Shown piece after piece: positions 7,239 to 16,325 of a stretch of 64,000 bases of DNA. The stretch spans positions 60,952-124,951 of the forward strand of contig NZ_JASCIR010000019.1 in the NCBI RefSeq assembly GCF_029968095.1. Direction: 5' to 3'. The notes beneath the pieces are model-generated. The model made no database searches. It was given only the letters and a program-made list of their open reading frames with translations, and was not told the DNA's origin. Position 1 is the first letter of the stretch. The number at the start of each line of letters is the position of its first letter. A program made the translations under genes and the position numbers. This DNA is from Streptomyces solicavernae. GTDB taxonomy: Bacteria > Actinomycetota > Actinomycetes > Streptomycetales > Streptomycetaceae.

Positions 7239-9496
7239 CGCTCGACACGGTCAAGCACGCCGCCGAGACCCCCGAGTCCGAGCAGCCCTGGAAGGAACTC
7301 GGCCTCAAGCAGGACGAGTACGAGCGCATCCGCGAGATCCTCGACCGCCGTCCCACCGGCGCCGAGCTCGCCATGTACTCGGTGATGTGGTCCGAGCACT
7401 GCTCGTACAAGTCGTCCAAGGTGCACCTCAAGCAGTTCGGCGAGAAGGCGCCCGAGAACGATGCGCTGCTCGTCGGCATCGGCGAGAACGCCGGTGTCGT
7501 CGACGTCGGCCAGGGCTACGCGGTCACCTTCAAGGTGGAGTCGCACAACCACCCCTCGTACATCGAGCCGTACCAGGGCGCCGCGACCGGCGTCGGCGGC
7601 ATCGTGCGCGACATCCTCGCGATGGGCGCGCGCCCGGTCGCCGTCATGGACCCGCTGCGCTTCGGCGCGGCGGACCACCCCGACACCAAGCGCGTCCTGC
7701 CGGGCGTCGTCGCGGGCATCGGCGGCTACGGCAACTGCCTGGGCCTGCCCAACATCGGCGGCGAGGTCGTCTTCGACCCCTGCTACCAGGGCAACCCGCT
7801 GGTCAACGCGCTCTGCGTGGGCGTCATGAAGCACGAGGACATCCACCTCGCCAAGGCCTCCGGCACCGGCAACAAGGTCATCCTGTACGGCGCCCGCACG
7901 GGCGGCGACGGCATCGGCGGCGTCTCGGTCCTGGCGAGCGAGACCTTCGACTCGACCGGTCCCTCGCGCCGTCCGGCCGTCCAGGTCGGCGACCCGTTCC
8001 AGGAGAAGCTGCTCATCGAGTGCACCCTGGAGATCTTCCGCGAGGACCTCGTCGCGGGCATCCAGGACCTCGGCGGCGCCGGACTCTCCTGCGCCACCAG
8101 CGAGCTGGCCTCGGCCGGGTCCGGCGGAATGCGCGTCGAGCTGGACACCGTGCCGCTGCGGGACGCGACGCTCTCTCCTGAGGAGATCCTCATGAGCGAG
8201 TCGCAGGAACGCATGTGCGCGGTCGTCGAGCCCGGCAACGTCGACCGCTTCCTGGAGATCTGCGAGAAGTGGGACGTCATCGCCACCGTCATCGGTGAGG
8301 TGACCGAGGGCGAGCGCCTGGAGATCTTCTGGCACGGCGAGCAGATCGTCGACGTACCGCCGCGGTCCGTGGCCCACGAGGGCCCGACGTACCACCGGCC
8401 GTACGCCCGCCCGGAGTGGCAGGACGCACTGCAGGCCGACGACGCGGGGAAGCTGGCCCGTCCGGCGAACGCGGACGAGCTGCGCGAGCAGATCCTCAAG
8501 CTGGTCGCCTCCCCGAACCAGGCCTCCAAGGCGTGGGTCACCGACCAGTACGACCGTTTCGTGCAGGGCAACACGATCCTCGCGCAGCCGGAGGACTCCG
8601 GCATGGTGCGGATCGACGAGGAGACCAACCTCGGCGTGGCCGTGTCGACCGACGGCAACGGCCGGTACGCGAAGCTCGACCCGTACACGGGCGCGCAGCT
8701 GGCGCTCGCCGAGTCGTACCGCAATGTCGCCGCCTCCGGCGCCAAGCCGCTCGCCGTCTCCGACTGCCTGAACTTCGGCTCGCCGGAGGACCCGGGCGTC
8801 ATGTGGCAGTTCGCCGAGGCGACCCGTGGTCTGGCGGACGCCTGCCAGGCGCTCGGCACCCCGGTGACCGGCGGCAACGTCTCCCTCTACAACCAGACCG
8901 GGGAGACGGCGATCCACCCGACGCCGGTCGTCGCGGTGCTCGGTGTGATCGACGACGTGACCCGGCGTACGCCGATCGCCTTCGCCGAAGAGGGCCAGCT
9001 GCTCTACCTCCTGGGCGACACCCGCGAGGAGTTCGGCGGTTCGGCCTGGTCGCAGGTGGTCCACGAGCACCTGGGCGGGCTGCCGCCGCAGGTCGACCTG
9101 GACCGGGAGAAGCTGCTCGCCGAGATCCTGATCTCCGGCTCGCGCGACGGCATGATCGACGCCGCGCACGACCTGTCCGACGGCGGTGTCGTCCAGGCGG
9201 TCGTCGAGTCCTGCCTGCGCGGCGGCCACGGTGCGCGGCTCGTCGTGCCCGACGGTCTGGACGCGTTCACGTTCCTGCTCTCCGAGTCGGCGGGCCGCGC
9301 GGTCGTCGCGGTGCCGCGCAGCGAGGAGCTCCGGTTCACGGACATGTGCGGGGCGCGCGGCCTTCCGGCCACGCGGATCGGCGTCGTCGACGGCTCCGGG
9401 GCGGACGCGGTGGTCGAGGTGCAGGGCGAGTTCGGCATCCCGCTGAGCGAGCTGCGCACGGCCCACGAGGAGACGGTGCCCGGGCTGCTCGCCTGA
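7235..9496 (+). CDS. purL: FGAM synthase large subunit PurL (small-type)
   Basis: 753 residues, the short PurL that requires PurS and PurQ. Converts FGAR to FGAM with ATP and ammonia. Visible motifs: MWSEHCSYKSSK near the N-terminus, VESHNHPS with the catalytic His, GVGGIVRDILAMGARP, and the second half repeat with VTGGNVSLYNQT and DLSDGGV. The ATG overlaps the purQ stop. A strong hairpin follows at 9520-9554. Confidence 0.97.
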   Translation: MTLDTVKHAAETPESEQPWKELGLKQDEYERIREILDRRPTGAELAMYSVMWSEHCSYKSSKVHLKQFGEKAPENDALLVGIGENAGVVDVGQGYAVTFKVESHNHPSYIEPYQGAATGVGGIVRDILAMGARPVAVMDPLRFGAADHPDTKRVLPGVVAGIGGYGNCLGLPNIGGEVVFDPCYQGNPLVNALCVGVMKHEDIHLAKASGTGNKVILYGARTGGDGIGGVSVLASETFDSTGPSRRPAVQVGDPFQEKLLIECTLEIFREDLVAGIQDLGGAGLSCATSELASAGSGGMRVELDTVPLRDATLSPEEILMSESQERMCAVVEPGNVDRFLEICEKWDVIATVIGEVTEGERLEIFWHGEQIVDVPPRSVAHEGPTYHRPYARPEWQDALQADDAGKLARPANADELREQILKLVASPNQASKAWVTDQYDRFVQGNTILAQPEDSGMVRIDEETNLGVAVSTDGNGRYAKLDPYTGAQLALAESYRNVAASGAKPLAVSDCLNFGSPEDPGVMWQFAEATRGLADACQALGTPVTGGNVSLYNQTGETAIHPTPVVAVLGVIDDVTRRTPIAFAEEGQLLYLLGDTREEFGGSAWSQVVHEHLGGLPPQVDLDREKLLAEILISGSRDGMIDAAHDLSDGGVVQAVVESCLRGGHGARLVVPDGLDAFTFLLSESAGRAVVAVPRSEELRFTDMCGARGLPATRIGVVDGSGADAVVEVQGEFGIPLSELRTAHEETVPGLLA

Positions 9497-9519
9497 GGTT
9501 CCTCTCGTACGTACGCGGT

Positions 9520-9554
9520 TTCGGCCCCGCCCGGTGGTTCCGGGCGGGGCCGAA
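9520..9554 (+). terminator. purSQL terminator hairpin
   Basis: Perfect 15-bp stem TTCGGCCCCGCCCGG with its complement and a 5-nt loop, 23 bp past the purL stop. Confidence 0.85.
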
Positions 9555-9600
9555 GTGCGTTCACCCACGGGTGTCGTACCCCGGACGTAGGGTTTCCGGC

Positions 9601-10398
9601 ATGCCGCCTGCGAAGAAGCGCCCGCGTACATACGACCCGAAGAAGACCGCCGCGGCCGTCCGGGCCCAGTTCGGTGCCGTACGGGAGGCCGCGAACCACC
9701 TCACGCCCGAGCAGCTCGCACGGCCCACGCACCTGGAGCCCTGGACGGTGCGCGACCTCCTGGTGCACCTCGACATGGCGGTGTCCGCCGTGGTCCGGCA
9801 CCTCGACGACGCCGAGCCGGCCAAGCCCGGCCTGGGACTCCTGGACTGGCCGCCGGCCACCTTCAAGTTCGCCGGGGCGTTGGCCGATGTCGTCCCCGAA
9901 CTCGCCGCGCGCGCCCCGGAGCAGCTGGACGAGCTGTTCGCGCGGACCCTGGCGGACTTCGACGACCGCCTCGCCAAGGCCGAGCCGCACCGCACGCTGG
10001 CGACACGGCTCGGCGCCATGGCCCTGGGTGACTTCCTGGTGACCCGTACCGTCGAACTCGTCGTCCACACCGACGACTTGAACCGGGCGGCCGGTATCGA
10101 CGTCCCGCTGGACCGCCAGGCCGTCGCCGCCTGCACCCGGTTCCTCGCGGACGCGCTCGCGGCGAAGGCGCCCGGCGGTGCGACGGAGGTGCGGATTCCG
10201 CCGTACGCCGTGGTCCAGTGCATCGAGGGCCCGCGCCACACCCGCGGCACCCCGCCCAACGTGGTGGAGACGGACCCGCTGACGTGGATCCGGCTCGCGA
10301 CGGGACGTACGGAGTGGGCCACCGCAGTCGACGCGGCGAAGGTCACGGCGAGCGGCGAGCGGGCCGATCTGTCGGCGGTGCTGCCGGTCATGGGCTAG
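9601..10398 (+). CDS. Maleylpyruvate isomerase/DinB-like (MDMPI) family protein
   Basis: 265 residues from ATG at 9601. The N-terminal half has the four-helix DinB/MDMPI pattern, including PWTVRDLLVHLDMAVSAV where the histidine is the usual metal ligand, then a VVHTDDLNRA stretch, and a C-terminal SCP-like domain. Actinobacterial members are often mycothiol-dependent, but the specific reaction cannot be told from sequence. No operon partner: the purL terminator lies upstream and a lipoprotein gene with its own start follows after 130 bp. Confidence 0.8.
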   Translation: MPPAKKRPRTYDPKKTAAAVRAQFGAVREAANHLTPEQLARPTHLEPWTVRDLLVHLDMAVSAVVRHLDDAEPAKPGLGLLDWPPATFKFAGALADVVPELAARAPEQLDELFARTLADFDDRLAKAEPHRTLATRLGAMALGDFLVTRTVELVVHTDDLNRAAGIDVPLDRQAVAACTRFLADALAAKAPGGATEVRIPPYAVVQCIEGPRHTRGTPPNVVETDPLTWIRLATGRTEWATAVDAAKVTASGERADLSAVLPVMG

Positions 10399-10531
10399 GT
10401 GTACTGCCCTGTGAGGTTGGGGACACGGGCCTCGTGGTCAGGGCGCGGGCGACGGGCCAGGAGCGATCGCCGGTGAGAAGTGACCGGAAAGAGAACGGAA
10501 CCGATCGCCCCACCTCCTCCGTCACACCGGC

Positions 10532-11374
10532 ATGCACACGCAGCGAAAGACCCTCAGCACCGTCGGAGCCGTCAGTGCCGCAGCGGCCTTGGGGCTGCTC
10601 ACGGCCTGCGGAGCCGACAAGACCGACGCCGGAGCCGCCCCGGCCGAACCCAGCGTGCCCGTGACCGGCACGCACTGGACCGTGGACAGCTTCACGTCCG
10701 GCGGCAAGAAGATCGACGCCCCGGGCACCAAGGCGTACGTCTCCTTCGACAAGAAGGGCCGCGCCTCGGGCAACTTCGGCTGCAACGGATTCGGCGGTGT
10801 CGCGCAGATCAAGGGCGACACCATCACCGTAGACAAGATCGCCAAGACGGAGATGTCCTGCGGCGACGAGATCGACGCCCTGGAGGCCAAGCTGACCGAG
10901 GCGCTCAACGGCAAGCTCAAGGCCACCGTGAAGGGCGACAAGCTGACCCTCACCACGGCCAAGGGCGACTCGATCACCCTCACCTCGGAGCCGCCCGCCG
11001 AGCTGGCCGGCACCAAGTGGCTGCTGACCGCGGTCGTCGAGAAGGAGGTGGCGACCTCCCTGCCCGAGAGCGCCGCCAAGGACGGGAAGGCCCACCTGGT
11101 CTTCGACGAGAAGGCCGGCACGGTCAGCGGCAACCTCGGCTGCAACACGGTCAACGCCGAGGCGAAGGTCACCGACGGCAAGATCGAGCTCGGCACCCCG
11201 CGCCTCACCCGCAAGATGTGCGACGACGACGTCATGAAGGCCGAGCAGAACCTGGTCAAGCTGTTCGACTCGACGGTGACGTACGAGATCGAGCACCGCA
11301 CCCTGCACCTCACCGGCAAGGACGGCCTCGGCCTCGACGCGCACGCGGCGGACGCGGCCGACGCGAAGAAGTAG
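10532..11374 (+). CDS. META-domain lipoprotein (two HslJ-like domains)
   Basis: 280 residues. The signal peptide ends in the lipobox LLTAC (Cys at about residue 27), so it should be lipid-anchored outside the cell. Two tandem META/HslJ-like domains follow, about 40-145 and 155-270, each with the family pattern GNFGCNGFGG or GNLGCNTVNA and a later cysteine (TEMSCGDE, TRKMCDDD) that could pair. META domains are linked to heat resistance or secretion in other bacteria; the role here is unknown. Confidence 0.88.
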   Translation: MHTQRKTLSTVGAVSAAAALGLLTACGADKTDAGAAPAEPSVPVTGTHWTVDSFTSGGKKIDAPGTKAYVSFDKKGRASGNFGCNGFGGVAQIKGDTITVDKIAKTEMSCGDEIDALEAKLTEALNGKLKATVKGDKLTLTTAKGDSITLTSEPPAELAGTKWLLTAVVEKEVATSLPESAAKDGKAHLVFDEKAGTVSGNLGCNTVNAEAKVTDGKIELGTPRLTRKMCDDDVMKAEQNLVKLFDSTVTYEIEHRTLHLTGKDGLGLDAHAADAADAKK

Positions 11375-11556
11375 ACGGCGGGGGTCCGGGGGCCGAGCCC
11401 TCGGACCCGCCCGCCCTCACTGCGGGTACGCCGACGGCTGCGGCGCGACAGGGCGCAGGCCACGCCGCGTACCCGTTCATGGCGCCTGAAGTGCGAGCTG
11501 TGTCACCTACGCGTGTTGACCGGGGTCCCCAATTCGGACCAGTGGTCGATCTCGCC

Positions 11557-11562
11557 TACACT
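11557..11562 (+). promoter_or_regulatory. Candidate -10 box for a leaderless purF mRNA
   Basis: TACACT lies 7 bp before the purF GTG at 11570, with a weak -35 (TTCGGA at 11533-11538, 18-bp spacer). There is no clear Shine-Dalgarno before the GTG, which together suggests transcription starts on the start codon. Confidence 0.5.
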
Positions 11563-11569
11563 CGGTGGC

Positions 11570-13093
11570 GTGCGTGGTGATGGACGACTCAACCACGACC
11601 TGCTCCCCGGCGAGAAAGGCCCCCAGGACGCTTGCGGCGTCTTCGGTGTCTGGGCTCCCGGCGAAGAGGTCGCCAAGCTCACCTATTTCGGACTGTATGC
11701 CCTGCAGCACCGTGGACAGGAGTCCGCGGGCATCGCAGTGAGCAACGGGTCCCAGATCCTGGTCTTCAAGGACATGGGTCTGGTCTCGCAGGTCTTCGAC
11801 GAAACCTCCCTGGGTTCCCTCCAGGGTCATATCGCGGTCGGTCATGCCCGCTACTCCACCACCGGAGCCTCGGTGTGGGAGAACGCGCAGCCGACGTTCC
11901 GTGCGACCGCGCACGGCTCGATCGCGCTCGGCCACAACGGCAACCTGGTCAACACGGCCCAGCTCGCCGAGATGGTCGCCGGCCTCCCCAAGGAGAACGG
12001 CCGCTCGACGCAGGTCGCCGCGACCAACGACACCGACCTGGTCACCGCCCTGCTCGCCGGCCAGACGGACGCCGACGGCAAGCCGCTGACCGTGGAGGAA
12101 GCCGCTCCGCAGGTGCTGCCGCACGTCAAGGGCGCCTTCTCCCTCGTCTTCATGGACGAGCAGACGCTGTACGCGGCCCGCGACCCGCAGGGCATCCGCC
12201 CGCTGGTCCTCGGCCGCCTGGAGCGCGGCTGGGTCATCGCGTCGGAGTCCGCGGCCCTGGACATCTGCGGCGCCGCATACGTCCGCGAGGTCGAACCGGG
12301 CGAGATGATCGCCATCGACGAGAACGGGATGCGCAGCTCCCGATTCGCCGAAGCAAAGCCCAAGGGCTGTGTCTTCGAGTACGTCTACCTGGCCCGCCCC
12401 GACACCGACATCGCCGGCCGGAACGTCTACCTCTCCCGCGTGGAGATGGGCCGCAAGCTCGCCGAGGAAGCCCCCGCCGACGCCGACCTGGTGATAGCCA
12501 CGCCGGAGTCCGGCACCCCCGCCGCCGTCGGATACGCCGAAGCCAGCGGCATCCCGTACGGCGTGGGCCTGGTCAAGAACGCCTACGTCGGCCGGACCTT
12601 CATCCAGCCCTCGCAGACGATCCGCCAGCTCGGCATCCGGCTGAAGCTGAACCCGCTCAAGGAAGTCATCAAGGGCAAGCGCCTGGTCGTCGTCGACGAC
12701 TCGATCGTGCGCGGCAACACCCAGCGTGCCCTCGTCCGGATGCTCCGCGAGGCCGGCGCCGCCGAGGTGCACGTGCGCATCTCCTCGCCGCCCGTGAAGT
12801 GGCCCTGCTTCTTCGGCATCGACTTCGCGACCCGCGCCGAGCTGATCGCCAACGGCCTCTCGGTCGAGGAGATCGGCAAGTCCATGGGCGCCGACTCCCT
12901 CTCGTACATCTCCATCGACGGGATGATCGAGGCGACCACCATCGCGAAGCCGAACCTCTGCCGGGCCTGCTTCGACGGCGAGTACCCGATGGAGCTCCCC
13001 GACCCCGAGCTGCTCGGCAAGCAGCTGCTTGAGACCGAGCTCGCCGCGGGCGCCGCCACCACGGCCGCGACCGACGCGATCCGGCGCCCGTAG
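11570..13093 (+). CDS. purF: Amidophosphoribosyltransferase (PurF)
   Basis: 507 residues from GTG at 11570; the frame is open to 11513 but the extra 19 residues are unlike the family. First committed step of purine synthesis: PRPP plus glutamine to phosphoribosylamine. N-terminal Ntn glutaminase with the propeptide and nucleophile region QDACGVFGVWAPGEE, then the PRTase domain with the PRPP loop LVVVDDSIVRGNTQ. The late cysteine-bearing LCRACFDGEYP fits an Fe-S-binding PurF. purM follows 111 bp later. Confidence 0.96.
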   Translation: MRGDGRLNHDLLPGEKGPQDACGVFGVWAPGEEVAKLTYFGLYALQHRGQESAGIAVSNGSQILVFKDMGLVSQVFDETSLGSLQGHIAVGHARYSTTGASVWENAQPTFRATAHGSIALGHNGNLVNTAQLAEMVAGLPKENGRSTQVAATNDTDLVTALLAGQTDADGKPLTVEEAAPQVLPHVKGAFSLVFMDEQTLYAARDPQGIRPLVLGRLERGWVIASESAALDICGAAYVREVEPGEMIAIDENGMRSSRFAEAKPKGCVFEYVYLARPDTDIAGRNVYLSRVEMGRKLAEEAPADADLVIATPESGTPAAVGYAEASGIPYGVGLVKNAYVGRTFIQPSQTIRQLGIRLKLNPLKEVIKGKRLVVVDDSIVRGNTQRALVRMLREAGAAEVHVRISSPPVKWPCFFGIDFATRAELIANGLSVEEIGKSMGADSLSYISIDGMIEATTIAKPNLCRACFDGEYPMELPDPELLGKQLLETELAAGAATTAATDAIRRP

Positions 13094-13204
13094 CAGCCGC
13101 GGACACCCGTAGCAGCCGCGGACACCTGCCGCGGACACCCGCAGCAGGCAGCCGCAGACACCCGCAGTAACACCCGCAGTAACGACACGAAGGTTCTCCC
13201 CGCC
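13094..13204. repeat. Degenerate tandem repeats between purF and purM
   Basis: The gap is made of imperfect copies related to ACACCCGTAGCAGCCGCGG, shrinking to CACCCGCAGTAA copies near 13175. The last bases contain GAAGG, the purM ribosome binding site. Confidence 0.7.
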
Positions 13205-14275
13205 ATGTCCGAGACCACTGGTGCCAGCTACGCAGCCGCGGGCGTCGACATCGAAGCGGGCGACCGCGCCGTCGAGCTGATGAAGGAGTGGGTGAAGAAG
13301 ACCCAGCGCCCCGAGACCACCGGCCTCGGCGGCCTCGGCGGCTTCGCCGGCCTCTTCGACGCCTCCGCCCTGAAGCGGTACGAGCGCCCGCTCCTCGCCT
13401 CCGCCACCGACGGCGTCGGCACGAAGGTCGACCTCGCCCGCAAGCTCGGCGTGTACGACACCATCGGCCACGACCTCGTCGGCATGGTCGTCGACGACCT
13501 GGTGGTCTGCGGTGCCGAGCCGCTGTTCATGACCGACTACATCTGCGTCGGCAAGGTCCACCCCGAGCGCGTCGCCGCGATCGTCAAGGGCATCGCCGAG
13601 GGCTGCGTCCTGGCCGGCTGCGCCCTGGTCGGCGGCGAGACCGCGGAGCACCCGGGCCTGCTCGGCGCGGACGACTTCGACGTGGCGGGCGCCGGTACCG
13701 GCGTCGTCGAGGCCGACCGGGTCCTCGGCGCCGACCGCATCCGGAGCGGCGACGTGGTCCTCGCCATGGCCTCCTCCGGCCTGCACTCCAACGGCTACTC
13801 GCTGGTCCGGCACGTGCTGTTCGACCGCGCGAAGATGTCGCTCGACGAGCAGGTCGCCGAGTTCGGCCGCACCCTCGGCGAAGAGCTCCTGGAGCCCACG
13901 CGGATCTACTCCCTGGACTGCCTGGCCCTGACCCGTACGACCGAGGTGCACGCCTTCAGCCACGTCACCGGCGGCGGCCTCGCGAACAACCTCGCCCGGG
14001 TCGTCCCGGACAACCTGCACGCCACGGTCGACCGCTCCACCTGGACGCCGGGCCCGGTCTTCGACCTCGTCGGCAAGGCCGGACAGGTCGAGCGCCTGGA
14101 GCTGGAGAAGACGCTGAACATGGGCGTCGGCATGATCGCCGTGGTCCCCGAGACGTCCGTCGACGTCGCCCTCGCCACCCTCGCCGACCGCGGCGTGGAC
14201 GCCTGGGTCGCGGGCCGGATCACCGAGCGCGGCGACCACGAGACGGGTGCGACGCTCACGGGCGACTACGCCTGA
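13205..14275 (+). CDS. purM: AIR synthase (PurM)
   Basis: 356 residues. Phosphoribosylformylglycinamidine cyclo-ligase, making AIR from FGAM with ATP. Starts with ATG after GAAGG. Motifs: SYAAAGVDIEAGDRAVELM at the N-terminus, a glycine-rich GLGGLGGFAGLFD, ATDGVGTKVDLA, GHDLVGMVVDDLVVCGAEP, and GGGLANNLARVVP late in the protein. Likely co-transcribed with purF. Confidence 0.97.
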   Translation: MSETTGASYAAAGVDIEAGDRAVELMKEWVKKTQRPETTGLGGLGGFAGLFDASALKRYERPLLASATDGVGTKVDLARKLGVYDTIGHDLVGMVVDDLVVCGAEPLFMTDYICVGKVHPERVAAIVKGIAEGCVLAGCALVGGETAEHPGLLGADDFDVAGAGTGVVEADRVLGADRIRSGDVVLAMASSGLHSNGYSLVRHVLFDRAKMSLDEQVAEFGRTLGEELLEPTRIYSLDCLALTRTTEVHAFSHVTGGGLANNLARVVPDNLHATVDRSTWTPGPVFDLVGKAGQVERLELEKTLNMGVGMIAVVPETSVDVALATLADRGVDAWVAGRITERGDHETGATLTGDYA

Positions 14276-14291
14276 CGCCTGAGACTCCTCG

Positions 14292-14337
14292 TCAGGCCGT
14301 GCGCGCCGAAGGTACCCACCCGGCACGCACGGCCTGA
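14292..14337. terminator. Hairpin after purM
   Basis: Twelve-bp perfect stem TCAGGCCGTGCG with its complement around a 22-nt loop, between the convergent purM and DUF3073 genes. Confidence 0.55.
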
Positions 14338-14427
14338 ACGTACGACCGCTCGTACCGTAAAACGGCAGCACGAAACCCGGTCCGGCGAACCCGGGACCGG
14401 GTGAAGTGCGAAGGTGCGGCGAGCTGG

Positions 14428-14685
14428 TTACGCGCCGCGGCGTTGTTGCGACGAAGGACCGGACTCGTCGTCCTCGTCCTCATCGTCGTCGTTATAGAGA
14501 TCCGCGTACTGGGCGTACGGGTCGTCTTCGTCCTCGTCGTCCTCGAACGGCTCGCCGTTCGGCGGCTGGCTCGAAGTCGATGCGCCCAGCTCATTGGCCA
14601 GACGCGACAGGTCAGTCCCGCCGCTGCTGTACTTCAGCTGGCGGGCGACCTTCGTCTGCTTGGCCTTTGCCCGGCCGCGCCCCAT
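14428..14685 (-). CDS. DUF3073 family small acidic protein
   Basis: 85 residues from ATG at 14685, with GAGGGGG upstream; the longer frame to 14742 is not needed. A basic N-terminus (MGRGRAKAKQTKVARQLKY) is followed by a very acidic tail with two Asp/Glu runs (EDDEDEDDPYAQYADLY and DDDEDEDDE). This layout is that of the actinobacterial DUF3073 family usually found next to purM. Function unknown; charge separation hints at a nucleic-acid or ribosome partner, which is only inference. Confidence 0.88.
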   Translation of the reverse strand: MGRGRAKAKQTKVARQLKYSSGGTDLSRLANELGASTSSQPPNGEPFEDDEDEDDPYAQYADLYNDDDEDEDDESGPSSQQRRGA

Positions 14686-14990
14686 GGCTCGACCCCCTCG
14701 GATACGGGGCTCGACGGCCCCAGAGTCTTGACACGCGTTCATGATTCAGAACGGGCTCTCCTCGGAGAGACCGGTCCGTAGGGCTTCAACGGTACCTGCT
14801 TCGGCGGCCATACGGTACGCCGCCCACGGTACGCGCCTTGCCCTCAGACCCTGGAGGAGCTTCGTCCTCGCTGGTCACAGGCGATTTTAACCTCTTCTTG
14901 GCGAGCGACCCGCCGACGGGGGTGAGCCTTGTCTCGTCATGTCCACGTGATGAGACAGCCCCCGCCGGAAGGTCACCCGGAGTGATCGCC

Positions 14991-16091
14991 TCAGCGGGCC
15001 CGGCGGGCCTCCGCGATGCGCTGCTCGGCGATCCGGTCGGCCGCCGCGGCGGGCGGAATCCCGTCCGACTTCGCACGTGCGAATATGGCGAGCGTGGTGT
15101 CGAAGATCTTGGACGCCTTGGCCTTGCAGCGGTCGAAGTCGAAGCCGTGCAGCTCGTCGGCGACCTGGATCACGCCACCGGCGTTCACCACGTAGTCCGG
15201 GGCGTAGAGGATCCCGCGGTCGGCGAGGTCCTTCTCCACGCCCGGGTGCTCCAGCTGGTTGTTGGCCGCGCCGCACACCACCTTGGCGGTGAGCGCCGGG
15301 ACCGACGCGTCGTTCAGGGCGCCGCCGAGCGCGCACGGCGCGTACACGTCGAGCCCCTCCACGCGGATGAGCGCCTCGGTGTCGGCGACGGCGGTGACGC
15401 GGCCCTCCGGGTGCCGTTCGAGGATCCGGCGCACCGACTCCTCGCGCACATCGGTGATGACGACCTCGGCGCCGTCCTCAAGCAGGTGCTCGACGAGGTG
15501 GTGGCCGACCTTGCCGACCCCGGCGATGCCGACCTTGCGCCCGCGCAGCGACGGGTCGCCCCACAGGTGCTGCGCGGAGGCGCGCATGCCCTGGAAGACG
15601 CCGTACGCGGTGAGCACGGAGGAGTCGCCGGCGCCGCCGTTCTCGGGGGAGCGGCCGGTGGTCCAGCGGCACTCGCGGGCCACGACGTCCATGTCGGCCA
15701 CGTACGTACCGACATCGCAGGCGGTGACGTAACGGCCGCCGAGAGAGGCCACGAACCGGCCGTAGGCGAGCAGCAGCTCCTCGCTCTTGATCTTCTCCGG
15801 GTCGCCGATGATCACGGCCTTGCCACCGCCGTGATCGAGCCCGGCCATGGCGTTCTTGTACGACATCCCGCGCGCGAGGTTGAGCGCGTCGGCGACCGCC
15901 TCGGCCTCGCTCGCGTACGGGTAGAAGCGGGTGCCGCCGAGGGCGGGGCCCAGGGCGGTGGAGTGGATCGCGATGACGGCCTTGAGGCCGCTGGCGCGGT
16001 CCTGACAGAGCACGACCTGCTCATGGCCGCCCTGGTCCGAGTGGAACAGGGTGTGCAGTACGTCGGCAGGTGCGCCGGTCACTTCGGTCAC
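14991..16091 (-). CDS. vdh: Valine dehydrogenase (Leu/Val/Phe dehydrogenase family)
   Basis: 366 residues from GTG at 16091 with GGGAG eight nt upstream. NAD-dependent oxidative deamination of branched-chain amino acids, which supplies acyl precursors in Streptomyces. The catalytic lysine is K91 in LDHGGGKAVI; a Rossmann dinucleotide fold begins with GIAGVGKVGHHL near 190, and NNQLEHP and YVVNAGGVIQV follow as in leucine dehydrogenases. Transcribed away from the DUF3073 gene's start; its own upstream neighbour is divergent. Confidence 0.93.
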   Translation of the reverse strand: MTEVTGAPADVLHTLFHSDQGGHEQVVLCQDRASGLKAVIAIHSTALGPALGGTRFYPYASEAEAVADALNLARGMSYKNAMAGLDHGGGKAVIIGDPEKIKSEELLLAYGRFVASLGGRYVTACDVGTYVADMDVVARECRWTTGRSPENGGAGDSSVLTAYGVFQGMRASAQHLWGDPSLRGRKVGIAGVGKVGHHLVEHLLEDGAEVVITDVREESVRRILERHPEGRVTAVADTEALIRVEGLDVYAPCALGGALNDASVPALTAKVVCGAANNQLEHPGVEKDLADRGILYAPDYVVNAGGVIQVADELHGFDFDRCKAKASKIFDTTLAIFARAKSDGIPPAAAADRIAEQRIAEARRAR

Positions 16092-16325
16092 GGTGGTGAC
16101 TCCCAGGTGGGTAGCGGCGGATGGAACCAGCTCTGGCTCGCCGCCCGCTTGTGGCGGGCGGAGGGTGGGGCGAGCTGTGGTGGGCGGCTGTGGGCCGCGT
16201 GAGCAAGAGAGTACGACCTGTCATGGCACTCCCGGGAGGCAGTGTCGTGGATCACTCCATGGTGCGCCGGACCGTGGGACGATCGGCAGGGTTTTCCCGG
16301 CTGCCGTGAGGGGAGGGAGCAAGTC

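Noticed and set aside
6938..9631. 897-codon open frame antisense to purL
   Set aside because: Asp/Val/Arg-rich mirror of a GC-rich gene; purL itself has full family motifs on the other strand.
11507..14371. 954-codon open frame antisense to purF and purM
   Set aside because: Shadow of two certain genes created by GC3 bias; no domain or start signal.
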